NCBI GenBank assembly: GCA_021781625.1
Contig: JAJXWL010000017.1
Location: 1-18,465 of the forward strand
Length of the DNA stretch: 18,465 nucleotides
Direction: 5' to 3'
Origin: a bacterium
GTDB taxonomy: Bacteria; Spirochaetota; Spirochaetia; JABEVK01
Of the stretch, positions 5,200-14,053 are shown one piece after another. Position 1 is the first letter of the stretch; every line of letters begins with the position of its first letter. A program made the position numbers and the translations under genes. The notes under the pieces were generated by a model. That model made no database searches. It was not told where the DNA came from and saw only the letters and a program-made list of their open reading frames with translations.

Positions 5200-8169
5200 A
5201 TGCCACTGGAAAGCCAAATTGAACGAGACTTCATTGAAAAACTGGGTGAGCTCAAATACACCTACCGCTCTGACATTCGCGACCGGGCAAGTCTGGAAGC
5301 TAACTTCTTCCAGAAGTTTGAAGACCTCAACAAGGTAAGGTTGACTCACTACGAGAAAAACCGGCTTCTGGATGAGGTCATCAATCCCGATGTGTTCCTA
5401 TCCGCAAAGCTCCTGCGCGAACGCCAGACCTTTGAACGAGAAGACGGTACGGCTCTCCACTATACCTTGGTTAATATCAAAGATTGGTGCAAGAACAATT
5501 TCGAGGTTATAAACCAACTTAGGATCAATACTGACTATAGTAACCATCGCTATGATGTCATTCTTTTGATCAATGGTGTCCCTGTGGTTCAAATCGAACT
5601 GAAGGGTCTTAAGATTACCCCTCGAACGGCCCTCAAGCAGATCGTCGAATACAAGAACGACCCTGGTAACGGCTACACCAAGACCCTGCTGTGTTTCATC
5701 CAGCTGTTCATCGTCAGCAACCGGACCGACACATGGTATTTCGCGAACAACAATTCGCGGCACTTTAGTTTTGATGCGGACGAACGTTTTCTGCCCTTGT
5801 ACCAATTTGCGGCTCCAGACAATCGCAAAATTACATATCTGGATACCTTTGCCGATGCGTTCCTGGCGAAGTGCGCCTTGGGCGAGATGATCAGCCGTTA
5901 CATGGTACTGGTGGCCAGCGAGCAAAAGCTCCTGATGATGCGCCCCTACCAAATCTATGCGGTACAAGCCATCGTCGAGTGCATCCACCAGAACCGTGGC
6001 AATGGCTACATCTGGCATACAACGGGAAGTGGAAAAACACTGACGTCCTTTAAGGCCTCTACGCTGCTCAAGGATAACCCTGACATTGACAAGTGCCTGT
6101 TCGTGGTAGACCGCAAGGACTTAGACCGCCAAACCCGTGAAGAGTTTAAAAAGTTCCAAGCTGGTTGCGTTGAGGAAAATACCAATACTGAAACTTTGGT
6201 CAAAAGACTGGTTTCTGAGGACTACGCCAACAAGGTAATAGTCACTACCATTCAAAAGCTTGGGTTGGCGCTCGATGATTCCAGCAAGCGGGGCTATAAG
6301 GAACGCCTGGAACCGCTACGGGACAAGCGGATTGTCTTCATCTTCGATGAGTGTCACCGATCTCAATTTGGTGAAAATCACCAAGCTATCAAAGAGTTCT
6401 TTCCCAAGGCGCAATTGTTTGGCTTTACGGGAACTCCGATCTTCGAGGACAATGCCACTGCAAAGAAAATCGACGGCACCGAGCAAACCTGGAAAACTAC
6501 GGATGATATTTTCCAGAAGCAACTGCATGCCTACACCATCACCCACGCCATTGAAGATCGCAACGTTCTGCGTTTCCACATTGACTATTTCAAAGCTGAA
6601 GGCAGTAGCCAGCCGAAGCCCGGTGAGTTCTTTACCCAAAAGGCTGTGGTTGAAGCAATCATCTCCAAACATGACGACGCTACCAACGGTCGCAAGTTCA
6701 ATGCAGTGCTGGCCTGTCAGTCCATCAATCACGCTATCGAATACTACCGTCTTTTTAAGGATCAGCAAACCAAACGGCAGGCTGAGGATGGCGCATTCCG
6801 CCCGCTGAACATTGCCTGTGTCTTCTCGCCGCCTGCCGAAGGCGACAAGGACGTACAGCAGATTCAAGAAGACTTGCCCCAAGAAAAGCTGGATAACCAG
6901 GAAGCACCGGAAGAAAAGAAAGTTGCTCTGAAGACCATCATCGCCGACTACAACGTCCAATATGGAACCAATCACAGCATTGGTGAGTTTGACCTTTACT
7001 ACCAGGACGTGCAAAAGCGGATCAAGGACCAACAGTACAACAACCAGGACTTACCACACAGCAAGAAAATCGATGTGATCATTGTGGTGGATATGCTTTT
7101 GACGGGCTTCGACTCGAAGTACCTCAACACCCTTTACGTGGACAAGAATCTGAAGTTCCATGGTTTGATTCAAGCCTTCTCCCGCACTAACCGGGTACTC
7201 AACGACACCAAGCCCTATGGGAACGTCCTGGATTTCCGTGGCCAGAAAGATGCCGTCGATACAGCGATTGCCTTGTTCTCCGGACAAGACACCCAGGCTG
7301 CGAAAGAAATCTGGCTTGTCGATCCCGCCCCAGTGGTCATCAGCAAGTTGCAGGAAGCCATGACCAATCTTGGTAGCTTCATGGCCTCCCAAGGCCTCGA
7401 CGCCCGGCCTGAGGATGTGCCCCAGTTGAAGGGGGATACAGCCCGTGGACAGTTCATTACTTTGTTCAAAGAGGTTCAACGGCTCAAGACACAACTCGAC
7501 CAATACACTGACCTGACCCCGTCGGACAGAACGCAGATTGAAGCCGTGTTACCAGCAGAAGACCACTGGGCCTACAAGGGGGTCTACCTGGAAACTGCCC
7601 AGATACTCAGGGCAAATCAACCAGGCGGTATCAATGATCAACCCATGGATGTACCACAGTTGGACTTTGAGTTTGTCCTCTTTGCTTCGGCCGTCATTGA
7701 CTATGACTACATCATGGGTCTGATTGCGGGTTATACCAATGCCCCACCCGAAAAGCAGAAGATGACACGGGACCAACTGGTCGGACTCATTCTATCCGAT
7801 GCCAAGTTCATGGATGACCGGGAAGACATCATCGCTTACATCGAAACCCTCGGGACAAAGACTGGATTGAACGAAGCAAGTATCCGCCAGGGATATGAGG
7901 CCTTCAAAAACGCCAAACACCAACAAGAAATCGTCGATCTTGCAACTGCGCAGGGTATTCAGCCTGAGTTCCTTCAAGCTTTTGTCGAAGGCATCCTTAG
8001 TCGAATGGTTTTCGATGGAGAAGCCTTGACCAAGCTCCTTGAACCCTTGGACTTGGGATGGAAAGCTCGTACCCAAAAAGAATTGGCCTTAATGGAAAAA
8101 CTTGTGCCTATTTTGCACAAGCTAGCCCAGGGGCGGGAGATTTCTGGATTGGCGGCTTATGAGAAGTGA
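5200..8169 (+). CDS. hsdR: Type I restriction endonuclease, R (motor/nuclease) subunit
   Basis: A 989-residue HsdR, full length for the family. It translocates DNA with ATP and cuts it away from unmethylated recognition sites, in complex with HsdM and HsdS. The N-terminal nuclease has the PD-(D/E)xK residues D119, E133 and K135 (RYDVILLING, QIELKG), with the same 14- and 2-residue spacing as EcoR124I. The superfamily 2 helicase motor shows Walker A TTGSGKT (K279), DECH 383-386, GFTGTP 408-413 and motif VI QAFSRTNR 658-665. The C-terminal helical part runs to the end, so the gene looks intact. ATG 5200 follows GGTAGG. It is the first gene of the operon, and its stop overlaps the next gene by 11 bases. 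Confidence 0.96.
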   Translation: MPLESQIERDFIEKLGELKYTYRSDIRDRASLEANFFQKFEDLNKVRLTHYEKNRLLDEVINPDVFLSAKLLRERQTFEREDGTALHYTLVNIKDWCKNNFEVINQLRINTDYSNHRYDVILLINGVPVVQIELKGLKITPRTALKQIVEYKNDPGNGYTKTLLCFIQLFIVSNRTDTWYFANNNSRHFSFDADERFLPLYQFAAPDNRKITYLDTFADAFLAKCALGEMISRYMVLVASEQKLLMMRPYQIYAVQAIVECIHQNRGNGYIWHTTGSGKTLTSFKASTLLKDNPDIDKCLFVVDRKDLDRQTREEFKKFQAGCVEENTNTETLVKRLVSEDYANKVIVTTIQKLGLALDDSSKRGYKERLEPLRDKRIVFIFDECHRSQFGENHQAIKEFFPKAQLFGFTGTPIFEDNATAKKIDGTEQTWKTTDDIFQKQLHAYTITHAIEDRNVLRFHIDYFKAEGSSQPKPGEFFTQKAVVEAIISKHDDATNGRKFNAVLACQSINHAIEYYRLFKDQQTKRQAEDGAFRPLNIACVFSPPAEGDKDVQQIQEDLPQEKLDNQEAPEEKKVALKTIIADYNVQYGTNHSIGEFDLYYQDVQKRIKDQQYNNQDLPHSKKIDVIIVVDMLLTGFDSKYLNTLYVDKNLKFHGLIQAFSRTNRVLNDTKPYGNVLDFRGQKDAVDTAIALFSGQDTQAAKEIWLVDPAPVVISKLQEAMTNLGSFMASQGLDARPEDVPQLKGDTARGQFITLFKEVQRLKTQLDQYTDLTPSDRTQIEAVLPAEDHWAYKGVYLETAQILRANQPGGINDQPMDVPQLDFEFVLFASAVIDYDYIMGLIAGYTNAPPEKQKMTRDQLVGLILSDAKFMDDREDIIAYIETLGTKTGLNEASIRQGYEAFKNAKHQQEIVDLATAQGIQPEFLQAFVEGILSRMVFDGEALTKLLEPLDLGWKARTQKELALMEKLVPILHKLAQGREISGLAAYEK

Positions 8170-9313
8170 TACCATTCCCATAAGCCCGCAGCTTCTCACC
8201 TGGGCCCGTCAGCGAGCACGCTTGGAACCTGGGATGCTGGACAAGCGTTTCCCCAAACTCCGGGAATGGGAAGCTGGAGAAGCTCAACCAACTCTTCGCC
8301 AACTGGAGCTCTATGCCCACGCGGTTCATGTACCTATCGGGTACCTTTTCTTGCCTGAACCCGTGGCCGAAACTCTCCCTATAACTGATTACCGTACTGT
8401 ACGTGACCAAGGGGTAGACCAACCGAGCCCCAATCTTTTGGACACTTTGTATTTGTGTCAGCAACGCCAGGACTGGTACCGGGATTTTGCCCGACTGAAT
8501 GGTCTGGAAGCGTGTCCGCTTGTGAACAGCATTACGTTTCAGGAAAACTCCAAGGCCGCTGCGATTCGTCTGGGTGGCTTGCTGGGGATCAGTTTGGATG
8601 AACGCCAACGTCTGCCCACTTGGTCCGATGCCTTGCGCTACCACATTCAAAAAGCTGAAGATGCCGGGGTATTGGTTATGGCCAGCTCCATTGTGGGCAG
8701 CAATAGTCACCGCAAGTTGGATGTCGAAGAGTTCCGGGGCTTTGCCCTGAGCGATGACCACGCCCCTTTGGTATTCCTGAATGCCAGTGACGGCAAGGCC
8801 GCCCAGATTTTCACCTTGGCCCATGAGCTGGTTCATATCGCCTTGGGTCAAAGCGGCCTGTTTGATACTGAGACAGGCCGAGTTCCCGAGCAGCAACTCG
8901 AACGCTGGTGCAACGCAGTGGCTGCTGAACTCCTGGTACCTGAGGATGCTTTACGTCATGTTTTCCAGACTTCTACAACATTGTCGGAAGAGCTCCAGCG
9001 TCTGGCCCGCCATTTCAAAGTCAGTTCCCTGGTCATCCTCCGTCGCCTCTTTGACGCAGGGCTGGTTACCCAATCTGTCCTCTGGCAGAACTATCACCAA
9101 GAGTTGGAACGTCTGGCCGCAGTGGATCGGGGGAGTGGTGGTGGAGACTTCTATCGAACCTTGGGGGCTAGAACCGGCAAACGTTTTGCCCGCGCGGTCT
9201 TGGCCAGTACTTTGGAAGGACAAACACTCTTTCAAGATGCCTTTCGAATGCTAGGTGTGCGATCCTCTGCTACCTTCTACCAAGCAGCCCGTGAACTGGC
9301 GGTGATGGCATGA
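8159..9313 (+). CDS. ImmA/IrrE-family metalloprotease with N-terminal XRE-like region
   Basis: A 384-residue protein. The first 70 residues resemble a divergent helix-turn-helix region (LREWEAGEAQPTLRQLELYAHAVHVPIGYLFLPEP), as in XRE-ImmA fusions. The zinc protease signature HELVH (H222, E223, H226) lies in FTLAHELVHIALG, and a downstream CNAVAAELLVPEDAL supplies the likely third ligand. In this family the protease cleaves a repressor or antitoxin partner to switch on genes, and fused forms can act as antitoxins. It starts inside hsdR (11-base overlap) and its stop overlaps the PIN-like gene as ATGA, so the pair should be co-translated. Context suggests it controls or neutralises the downstream RNase; the protease target is unknown. 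Confidence 0.85.
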   Translation: MRSDTIPISPQLLTWARQRARLEPGMLDKRFPKLREWEAGEAQPTLRQLELYAHAVHVPIGYLFLPEPVAETLPITDYRTVRDQGVDQPSPNLLDTLYLCQQRQDWYRDFARLNGLEACPLVNSITFQENSKAAAIRLGGLLGISLDERQRLPTWSDALRYHIQKAEDAGVLVMASSIVGSNSHRKLDVEEFRGFALSDDHAPLVFLNASDGKAAQIFTLAHELVHIALGQSGLFDTETGRVPEQQLERWCNAVAAELLVPEDALRHVFQTSTTLSEELQRLARHFKVSSLVILRRLFDAGLVTQSVLWQNYHQELERLAAVDRGSGGGDFYRTLGARTGKRFARAVLASTLEGQTLFQDAFRMLGVRSSATFYQAARELAVMA

Positions 9314-9846
9314 GTTACCTCTTGGACGCCAATGTATTCATCCAGGCAAAAAACCTGTACTATGGCCTGGATTTCTGCCCTGCTTTCTGGCAATGGATCA
9401 TCGATCAAAACGCTGCTGGGGCGGTGTATACCATCGACAAGGTGGCCGACGAAATTGCCGCTGGTTCAGATGAGCTCAGCACCTGGATGGCTGGTCGCTC
9501 CACCAGCTTTTTCCGCAAGACTGATGGAGCCATAGTGCCTCACTTCGGGCGGGTGAGTAATTGGGTGATGGGCCAAGGCTATGAGCCAGCCGCCGTCAGC
9601 ACCTTTATGCAGGTTGCCGACTACTATCTGATTGCCCATGCCTTGAGCGGCAATCACGTCGTCGTCACCCATGAAGTTCCAGCCAACACCGTCAAAAGGA
9701 TCAAGATTCCCAATGTTTGTGCGGGCCTCAATCTGCACTTTATGACACCCTATGAAATGCTGCGGAAAGAAAAGGCCCGCTTTGTCTTGGGTGGCGGACC
9801 TAATATCCAACTCGCCACTGAGGAAAAAAGGAATGTACAACCATGA
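9310..9846 (+). CDS. DUF4411 family PIN-like ribonuclease, probable toxin
   Basis: A 178-residue protein that begins SYLLDANVFIQAKN, the hallmark opening of DUF4411 PIN-like domains. Acidic residues at PIN metal-binding positions are D6, E48 (DKVADEI), D104 (VADYYLIAHAL) and E122 (VVTHEVP). The length is typical of the family. PIN proteins cleave RNA with magnesium or manganese, and DUF4411 genes are commonly paired with an upstream XRE-ImmA gene in a toxin-antitoxin-like arrangement, exactly as here. It overlaps that gene and hsdS by four bases (ATGA) on each side. The RNA target is unknown, and the toxin assignment is an inference from family and pairing. Confidence 0.85.
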   Translation: MSYLLDANVFIQAKNLYYGLDFCPAFWQWIIDQNAAGAVYTIDKVADEIAAGSDELSTWMAGRSTSFFRKTDGAIVPHFGRVSNWVMGQGYEPAAVSTFMQVADYYLIAHALSGNHVVVTHEVPANTVKRIKIPNVCAGLNLHFMTPYEMLRKEKARFVLGGGPNIQLATEEKRNVQP

Positions 9847-11066
9847 GCGTACCCAAGATAAGGTTTCCGGAGTTCAAGGATGCGGGGGAGTGGAAAGAAG
9901 CAACTTGTGCTGATGTGTTTCTTGAGCGGATTGAGTCAGGATTTTCAACCCTGCCATTGCTTTCCCTTACAGACAAAGAAGGCATTATTCCCCAAAGCGA
10001 AACCAATAGGAAAAACGTATCGGGTACCGACAAGTCAAAATACCTAAGAATTGTTCCTGGAGACATAGCCTACAACACAATGCGCATGTGGGAAGGGCGT
10101 TGTGCACTTGTTGATCAAGAAGGAATTGTTAGCCCGGCATACACTGTATGCAAACCAAAGATAGAGCTCGTTTCAAGTTTCTTCTTCAACTACTTCAAGA
10201 CCAATGGACTCATTAAACAATTCCACAAGTATTCACAGGGTTTAGTGAAGGATACCTTAAATCTTAAGTTCGAGAACTTCTGCAGGATTCCAATCTCATA
10301 TCCAGCAATTACTGAACAACAAAAGATCGCTGATTGCCTCTCTTCCCTGGACGACCTCATCGCCGCCCACAACCAAAAGCTCGACGCCCTCAAGACCCAC
10401 AAGAAGGGCCTGATGCAGCAACTCTTCCCCACCGAAGGCGAAACCGTCCCCAAACTGCGCTTTCCGGAGTTCGAAGGTATGGGGGAATGGGTTGAAAAAT
10501 CGATCGGAGAGATTGGGACAGTGGTTACGGGAAGTACCCCAAGTACCGCCGAGAGTGCATACTATGGAACAGAAAAAATGTTTGTATCGCCAGCGGACAT
10601 GAGCAACAAGAGGTACGTTACAGATACCAAGACGAAACTTTCAGCCTTGGGATTTGAACAAACAAGGAAAGTACCACCGGGTAGTGTCTTGGTCGTTTGT
10701 ATCGGTTCGACGATTGGAAAGATCGCCCAAAACACTAGGGAATGCGCAACCAATCAACAGATTAACTCGATAATACCGAGAAATGGCAATGATGCGGGTT
10801 TTATTTTCGTCAGCATAGAAAGAAGCGTCGACAAGATAATCGCTTTAGCCGGGCGACAAGCCGTCCCCATTGTCAACAAGTCACAATTTTCTGACGTGAG
10901 AATCCGTGTCCCAGACCCAACAGAGCAAGGGAGAATTGCTCATTGCTTTTCTTCAATTGATGTCCTCATGGCCGCAATATCCGACAAGATTGAAGCACTT
11001 CAAAAGCTCAAAAGTGGTCTGATGCAACAACTCTTTCCCGCAGTTTCGGAGAATGCTGATGAGTGA
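9843..11066 (+). CDS. hsdS: Type I restriction-modification DNA specificity subunit
   Basis: A 407-residue HsdS with two target recognition domains in the usual pseudo-twofold layout. Each half opens with a related motif (PKIRFPEF from residue 4 and PKLRFPEF from residue 203) and closes with a conserved helix ending GLMQQLFP (first half about 189-196, second half near the C-terminus). These helices measure the spacing of the bipartite DNA target and bind HsdM. The recognition domains differ from each other, so the target should be two unlike half-sites; the sequence recognised cannot be read off. The gene overlaps the PIN-like gene by 4 bases and the ATPase gene by 14 bases. It is intact, and no inverted spare hsdS copy is in the window. 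Confidence 0.95.
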   Translation: MSVPKIRFPEFKDAGEWKEATCADVFLERIESGFSTLPLLSLTDKEGIIPQSETNRKNVSGTDKSKYLRIVPGDIAYNTMRMWEGRCALVDQEGIVSPAYTVCKPKIELVSSFFFNYFKTNGLIKQFHKYSQGLVKDTLNLKFENFCRIPISYPAITEQQKIADCLSSLDDLIAAHNQKLDALKTHKKGLMQQLFPTEGETVPKLRFPEFEGMGEWVEKSIGEIGTVVTGSTPSTAESAYYGTEKMFVSPADMSNKRYVTDTKTKLSALGFEQTRKVPPGSVLVVCIGSTIGKIAQNTRECATNQQINSIIPRNGNDAGFIFVSIERSVDKIIALAGRQAVPIVNKSQFSDVRIRVPDPTEQGRIAHCFSSIDVLMAAISDKIEALQKLKSGLMQQLFPAVSENADE

Positions 11067-12141
11067 TTCAGGTCTAGATTTGACCCCAAGAATTGCAGAG
11101 ATTGCCGATGAACTTCATCAGCTCAAGGAAAAAGTCGTCCTGATCTATGCCTTCAACGGAACAGGCAAAACAAGGCTTTCTGTTGCCTACAAGGATCACA
11201 CAAAGGCGGACAATGCCGGAAATCATTCAGGTGTGTACTATAACGCCTTCAGTGAAGATCTTTTTACCTGGGAAAATGAAGGTGACTTTAGGCTGAATAT
11301 TCACCCGAGTAGTCTCAATCAATTTCATAGTGAACTGACTGAAGAGGCAATCCGGACCAAGCTGATTCCCTATGGACCCAAGTATGATTTTCGTTTCAAG
11401 TCCTTCGAAGACACCGAAAAGGGAATCGAATCGATTTCCTTTTTTCCGGTCAAGGACGGCGAGATTATAGATCAACCCATAAAGATCTCCCGAGGAGAAG
11501 AGCGTATCTTCGTGTGGTGCTTCTTCTTGGCGCTTTTTGATTTGGACGCCTGGGCTGGTGAGCAGGCGGAACACTTCTTCATCGATGACCCGGTATCCAG
11601 CTTGGATGACCATAACATTTTCTTAACTGCGAACACGCTCTTTCAGCTCATAGAAGCACAGTTCGAGACCCGCAAAATCATTATCACTACTCACCACTTT
11701 GGCCTTTTCTCAATCCTGGCAGATTGGCTTACCAAAGGTGAAAAATCGGAAAAGTATAAGAAGTCTGTTAAGCCGTTCCTTCTGAGCTTAAAGACCGGTG
11801 TTCTCACTTTGGAGAATCCAAAAAATGATGTCTTCTTGTATCACCTGCGGCTTTTACAGCTTCTGAAGGATGCAAAAGCCGAGGCTTTGTACACCTTTCA
11901 CTTTGCTCTGTTGCGGCAAATCCTCGAAAATGTAGCCTCCTTTCTCGGATGCGGGCGTTTCGCCTATGTCCTTGAAAAGATCGGCGTCGATGATCCTTCG
12001 CACGTCGCCAATCAAATCAATACCCTCTCGCACCAAAAAGTCTATCAATATCAACCGGTGAAAATGACTCCGGACAATGAAGATCTTTTTGTCAAAGTCT
12101 TTGACAAGTTGGTAGATACCTATGGATTTCTTCTTCATTGA
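11053..12141 (+). CDS. PrrC-like ABC ATPase, candidate anticodon nuclease
   Basis: A 362-residue protein with an ABC-type ATPase of the PrrC/RloC (AAA_13) kind: Walker A FNGTGKT (G36-T40, K39), signature-like ISRGEER (145-151), Walker B FIDDP with D178/D179 and a D-loop SSLD (182-185), and a switch histidine ITTHH (H214). The short C-terminal region (about 265-362) contains LLRQILEN with R288 and E292, and NTLSH with H327. This order and spacing (R, +4 E, +35 H) resembles the Arg320-Glu324-His356 nuclease triad of PrrC, which cuts tRNA-Lys when phage disables the associated type I enzyme. Its place beside hsdS also mirrors the prr locus. ATG 11053 or ATG 11059 could start it. An alternative is an RloA-like ATPase without nuclease activity. 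Confidence 0.75.
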   Translation: MLMSDSGLDLTPRIAEIADELHQLKEKVVLIYAFNGTGKTRLSVAYKDHTKADNAGNHSGVYYNAFSEDLFTWENEGDFRLNIHPSSLNQFHSELTEEAIRTKLIPYGPKYDFRFKSFEDTEKGIESISFFPVKDGEIIDQPIKISRGEERIFVWCFFLALFDLDAWAGEQAEHFFIDDPVSSLDDHNIFLTANTLFQLIEAQFETRKIIITTHHFGLFSILADWLTKGEKSEKYKKSVKPFLLSLKTGVLTLENPKNDVFLYHLRLLQLLKDAKAEALYTFHFALLRQILENVASFLGCGRFAYVLEKIGVDDPSHVANQINTLSHQKVYQYQPVKMTPDNEDLFVKVFDKLVDTYGFLLH

Positions 12142-12192
12142 TTTCGTCGCAATTGACATCACAAACTGGCAACCTGTTGGAGGTATCGCATT

Positions 12193-13800
12193 ATGACTGA
12201 CATCGACCAAAAAGAGCTGGGCAACACCCTTTGGGGCATCGCCGATCAACTTCGTGGGGCCATGAACGCCGATGACTTCCGCGACTACATGCTCTCCTTC
12301 CTCTTCTTGCGTTATCTATCGGATAACTATGAAACTGCTGTCCAAAAGGAACTGGGGAGCGACTACCCTGATAACAGTGACCAACCGGGAACCAATCCTC
12401 TTCAAACCTGGTATGAGTGCAATCTCGCCGATGTGCCAGACTTTGAAGCCCAGATGCGCCGCAAGGTGCATTACGTGATCAAGCCGGAGTTTTTGTGGTC
12501 CAGCATCGCGGAAATGGCGCGCACCCAGGATACCGAGCTCCTTCATCGTTTGGAAGCCGGATTCAAACATATCGAGAACGACTCTTTTGAGAGCACCTTT
12601 CAAGGATTGTTCTCGGAAATCAATCTGAGTTCGGAAAAGCTCGGGAAGAACTATACCGACCGAAATGCCAAACTCTGTACCATTATCCAGAAGATAGCCG
12701 AAGGTATCGCCAAGTTTTCCACCCGGAGCGACATTCTTGGCGATGCCTATGAGTACCTGATTGGTCAGTTCGCCGCCGGTTCGGGTAAAAAGGCGGGCGA
12801 GTTCTATACGCCCCAACAGATTTCCAGCATCCTTTCGGGCATTGTGACCCTGGATAGCCAGGATCCTTCTACGGGTAAGAAGAAGCATCTGGAAAAGGTG
12901 CTGGACTTTGCCTGCGGTTCCGGCTCCCTGTTGTTGAATGTCCGTAAGATCATGGGCCCCCATGGAATAGGCAAAATTTACGGGCAAGAAAAAAATATCA
13001 CCACTTACAACCTGGCGCGGATGAACATGCTGCTCCATGGCGTCAAAGATTCTGAGTTTGAGATTTACCATGGGGATTCGCTCTTGAACGACTGGGATTA
13101 TTTGCGTGAGCTCAACCCTGCCAAGGAACCCCGCTTTGACGCCGTGGTGGCCAATCCTCCGTTTAGCTACCGTTGGGAACCCACGGACGCTGTCGCCGAG
13201 GACTTCCGGTTCAAGAACCACGGACTAGCACCCAAGTCAGCCGCAGACTTCGCATTCTTGCTACATGGTTTCCACTTCCTGGCTAAGGAAGGGACCATGG
13301 CGATCATCCTTCCCCATGGAGTCCTCTTCCGTGGAGGTGCCGAGGAACGTATTCGCACCAAACTGTTGGAAGACGGAAACATCGATACGGTAATTGGCCT
13401 GCCAGCCAACCTTTTCTTCTCGACTGGGATTCCTGTTTGTATCTTGGTTTTGAAGAAATGCAAGAAGTACGACGACGTGCTCTTCATCAATGCGGCAGAG
13501 TACTTTGAAAAAGGCAAGCGCCAAAACCGGCTGACCCAAGAACACATCGACAAGATCGTCGAAACATACAAAATGCGGAACCCTGAAGACCGCTACTCGC
13601 GCCGAGTTGGAATGGATGAGATCAGGACCAACGGCTACAACCTGAATATCTCCCGGTACATCAGCACGGCCCAGGAAGAGGAAGAGATCGACCTAATTAT
13701 AGTTAACCAAGAACTTAACAATATCGAGAGTAAGATTGATGAGACAACCAAAAAGCACAATGAGTTTTTGAAAGAACTAGGTTTGCCGTTGTTGAAATGA
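12193..13800 (+). CDS. hsdM: Type I restriction-modification N6-adenine methyltransferase subunit
   Basis: A 535-residue HsdM. The N-terminal helical domain (ELGNTLWGIADQLRGAMNADDFRDYML) contacts HsdS. The methyltransferase core has the SAM-binding motif DFACGSGSL (238-246) and the catalytic NPPF (321-324) typical of N6-adenine methylation. With HsdS it protects host DNA by methylating one adenine in each half-site. It is the last gene of the operon, 51 bases after the PrrC-like gene, and has its own ribosome binding site (GGAGGT at 12178-12183, 9 bases before ATG). That separate signal may keep protective methylase levels independent of the upstream coupled genes. Placing hsdM last, after two accessory modules, is unusual; hsdM more often precedes hsdS. 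Confidence 0.96.
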   Translation: MTDIDQKELGNTLWGIADQLRGAMNADDFRDYMLSFLFLRYLSDNYETAVQKELGSDYPDNSDQPGTNPLQTWYECNLADVPDFEAQMRRKVHYVIKPEFLWSSIAEMARTQDTELLHRLEAGFKHIENDSFESTFQGLFSEINLSSEKLGKNYTDRNAKLCTIIQKIAEGIAKFSTRSDILGDAYEYLIGQFAAGSGKKAGEFYTPQQISSILSGIVTLDSQDPSTGKKKHLEKVLDFACGSGSLLLNVRKIMGPHGIGKIYGQEKNITTYNLARMNMLLHGVKDSEFEIYHGDSLLNDWDYLRELNPAKEPRFDAVVANPPFSYRWEPTDAVAEDFRFKNHGLAPKSAADFAFLLHGFHFLAKEGTMAIILPHGVLFRGGAEERIRTKLLEDGNIDTVIGLPANLFFSTGIPVCILVLKKCKKYDDVLFINAAEYFEKGKRQNRLTQEHIDKIVETYKMRNPEDRYSRRVGMDEIRTNGYNLNISRYISTAQEEEEIDLIIVNQELNNIESKIDETTKKHNEFLKELGLPLLK

Positions 13801-13954
13801 ATCATTGCACCATGAGATCTATATCATTCAACTTTAAACAGCAAATCCTTTCCAGCGAACAAGCGCGTTTTTTTCAATTTTGATGTGCTGATAATTAATC
13901 TTTTTCAAGATTTGATAAGAATATGATTGTTGAAATCTAACTATCACTCAACTG

Positions 13955-13974
13955 TGTTAGCAGTTTTGTTAGCA
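13955..13974 (+). repeat. Tandem TGTTAGCA direct repeat
   Basis: TGTTAGCA occurs at 13955-13962 and again at 13967-13974, a 12-base period. The GTTAGC core resembles the cassette core sites in the left part of the window, but it lacks the flanking arms, so a relation is unproven. Confidence 0.35.
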
Positions 13975-14025
13975 TCTCATTTTAACGTAAACACAAGGGT
14001 TTTGGAACACTTGAAAGTTTGAGAC

Positions 14026-14053
14026 TTGACGAAATCTTTTCATTGAATACAAT
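14026..14053 (+). promoter_or_regulatory. Orphan promoter-like sequence pointing into the convergent gap
   Basis: TTGACG (14026-14031) and TACAAT (14048-14053), each five of six to consensus, are separated by 16 bases. No plus-strand gene follows, so a transcript would run over the GCAAGC hairpin and antisense to the response regulator gene. It could be a small RNA promoter, a relic, or chance in AT-rich DNA. Confidence 0.3.

Noticed and set aside
5087..5338. Plus-strand 83-codon frame starting upstream of hsdR
   Set aside because: It overlaps the hsdR N-terminus in another frame, starts at a TTG without a ribosome site and sits on promoter-like DNA.
5398..7032. Long minus-strand open frames opposite hsdR (206 and 238 codons)
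   Set aside because: They lie wholly antisense to a motif-verified hsdR, lack recognisable domains and ribosome binding sites, and fit codon-bias shadows.
8108..8896. Minus-strand 262-codon open frame opposite the ImmA-type gene
   Set aside because: It covers the HELVH-coding strand in antisense, with no domain or start signal of its own.
9843..11066. Phase-variable hsdS inversion
   Set aside because: The two half-repeats are direct, typical of all HsdS proteins, and no second inverted hsdS or recombinase gene is present.
12316..13221. Minus-strand 301-codon open frame opposite hsdM
   Set aside because: It is a shadow of the methyltransferase core; hsdM has motifs I and IV in the sense frame.
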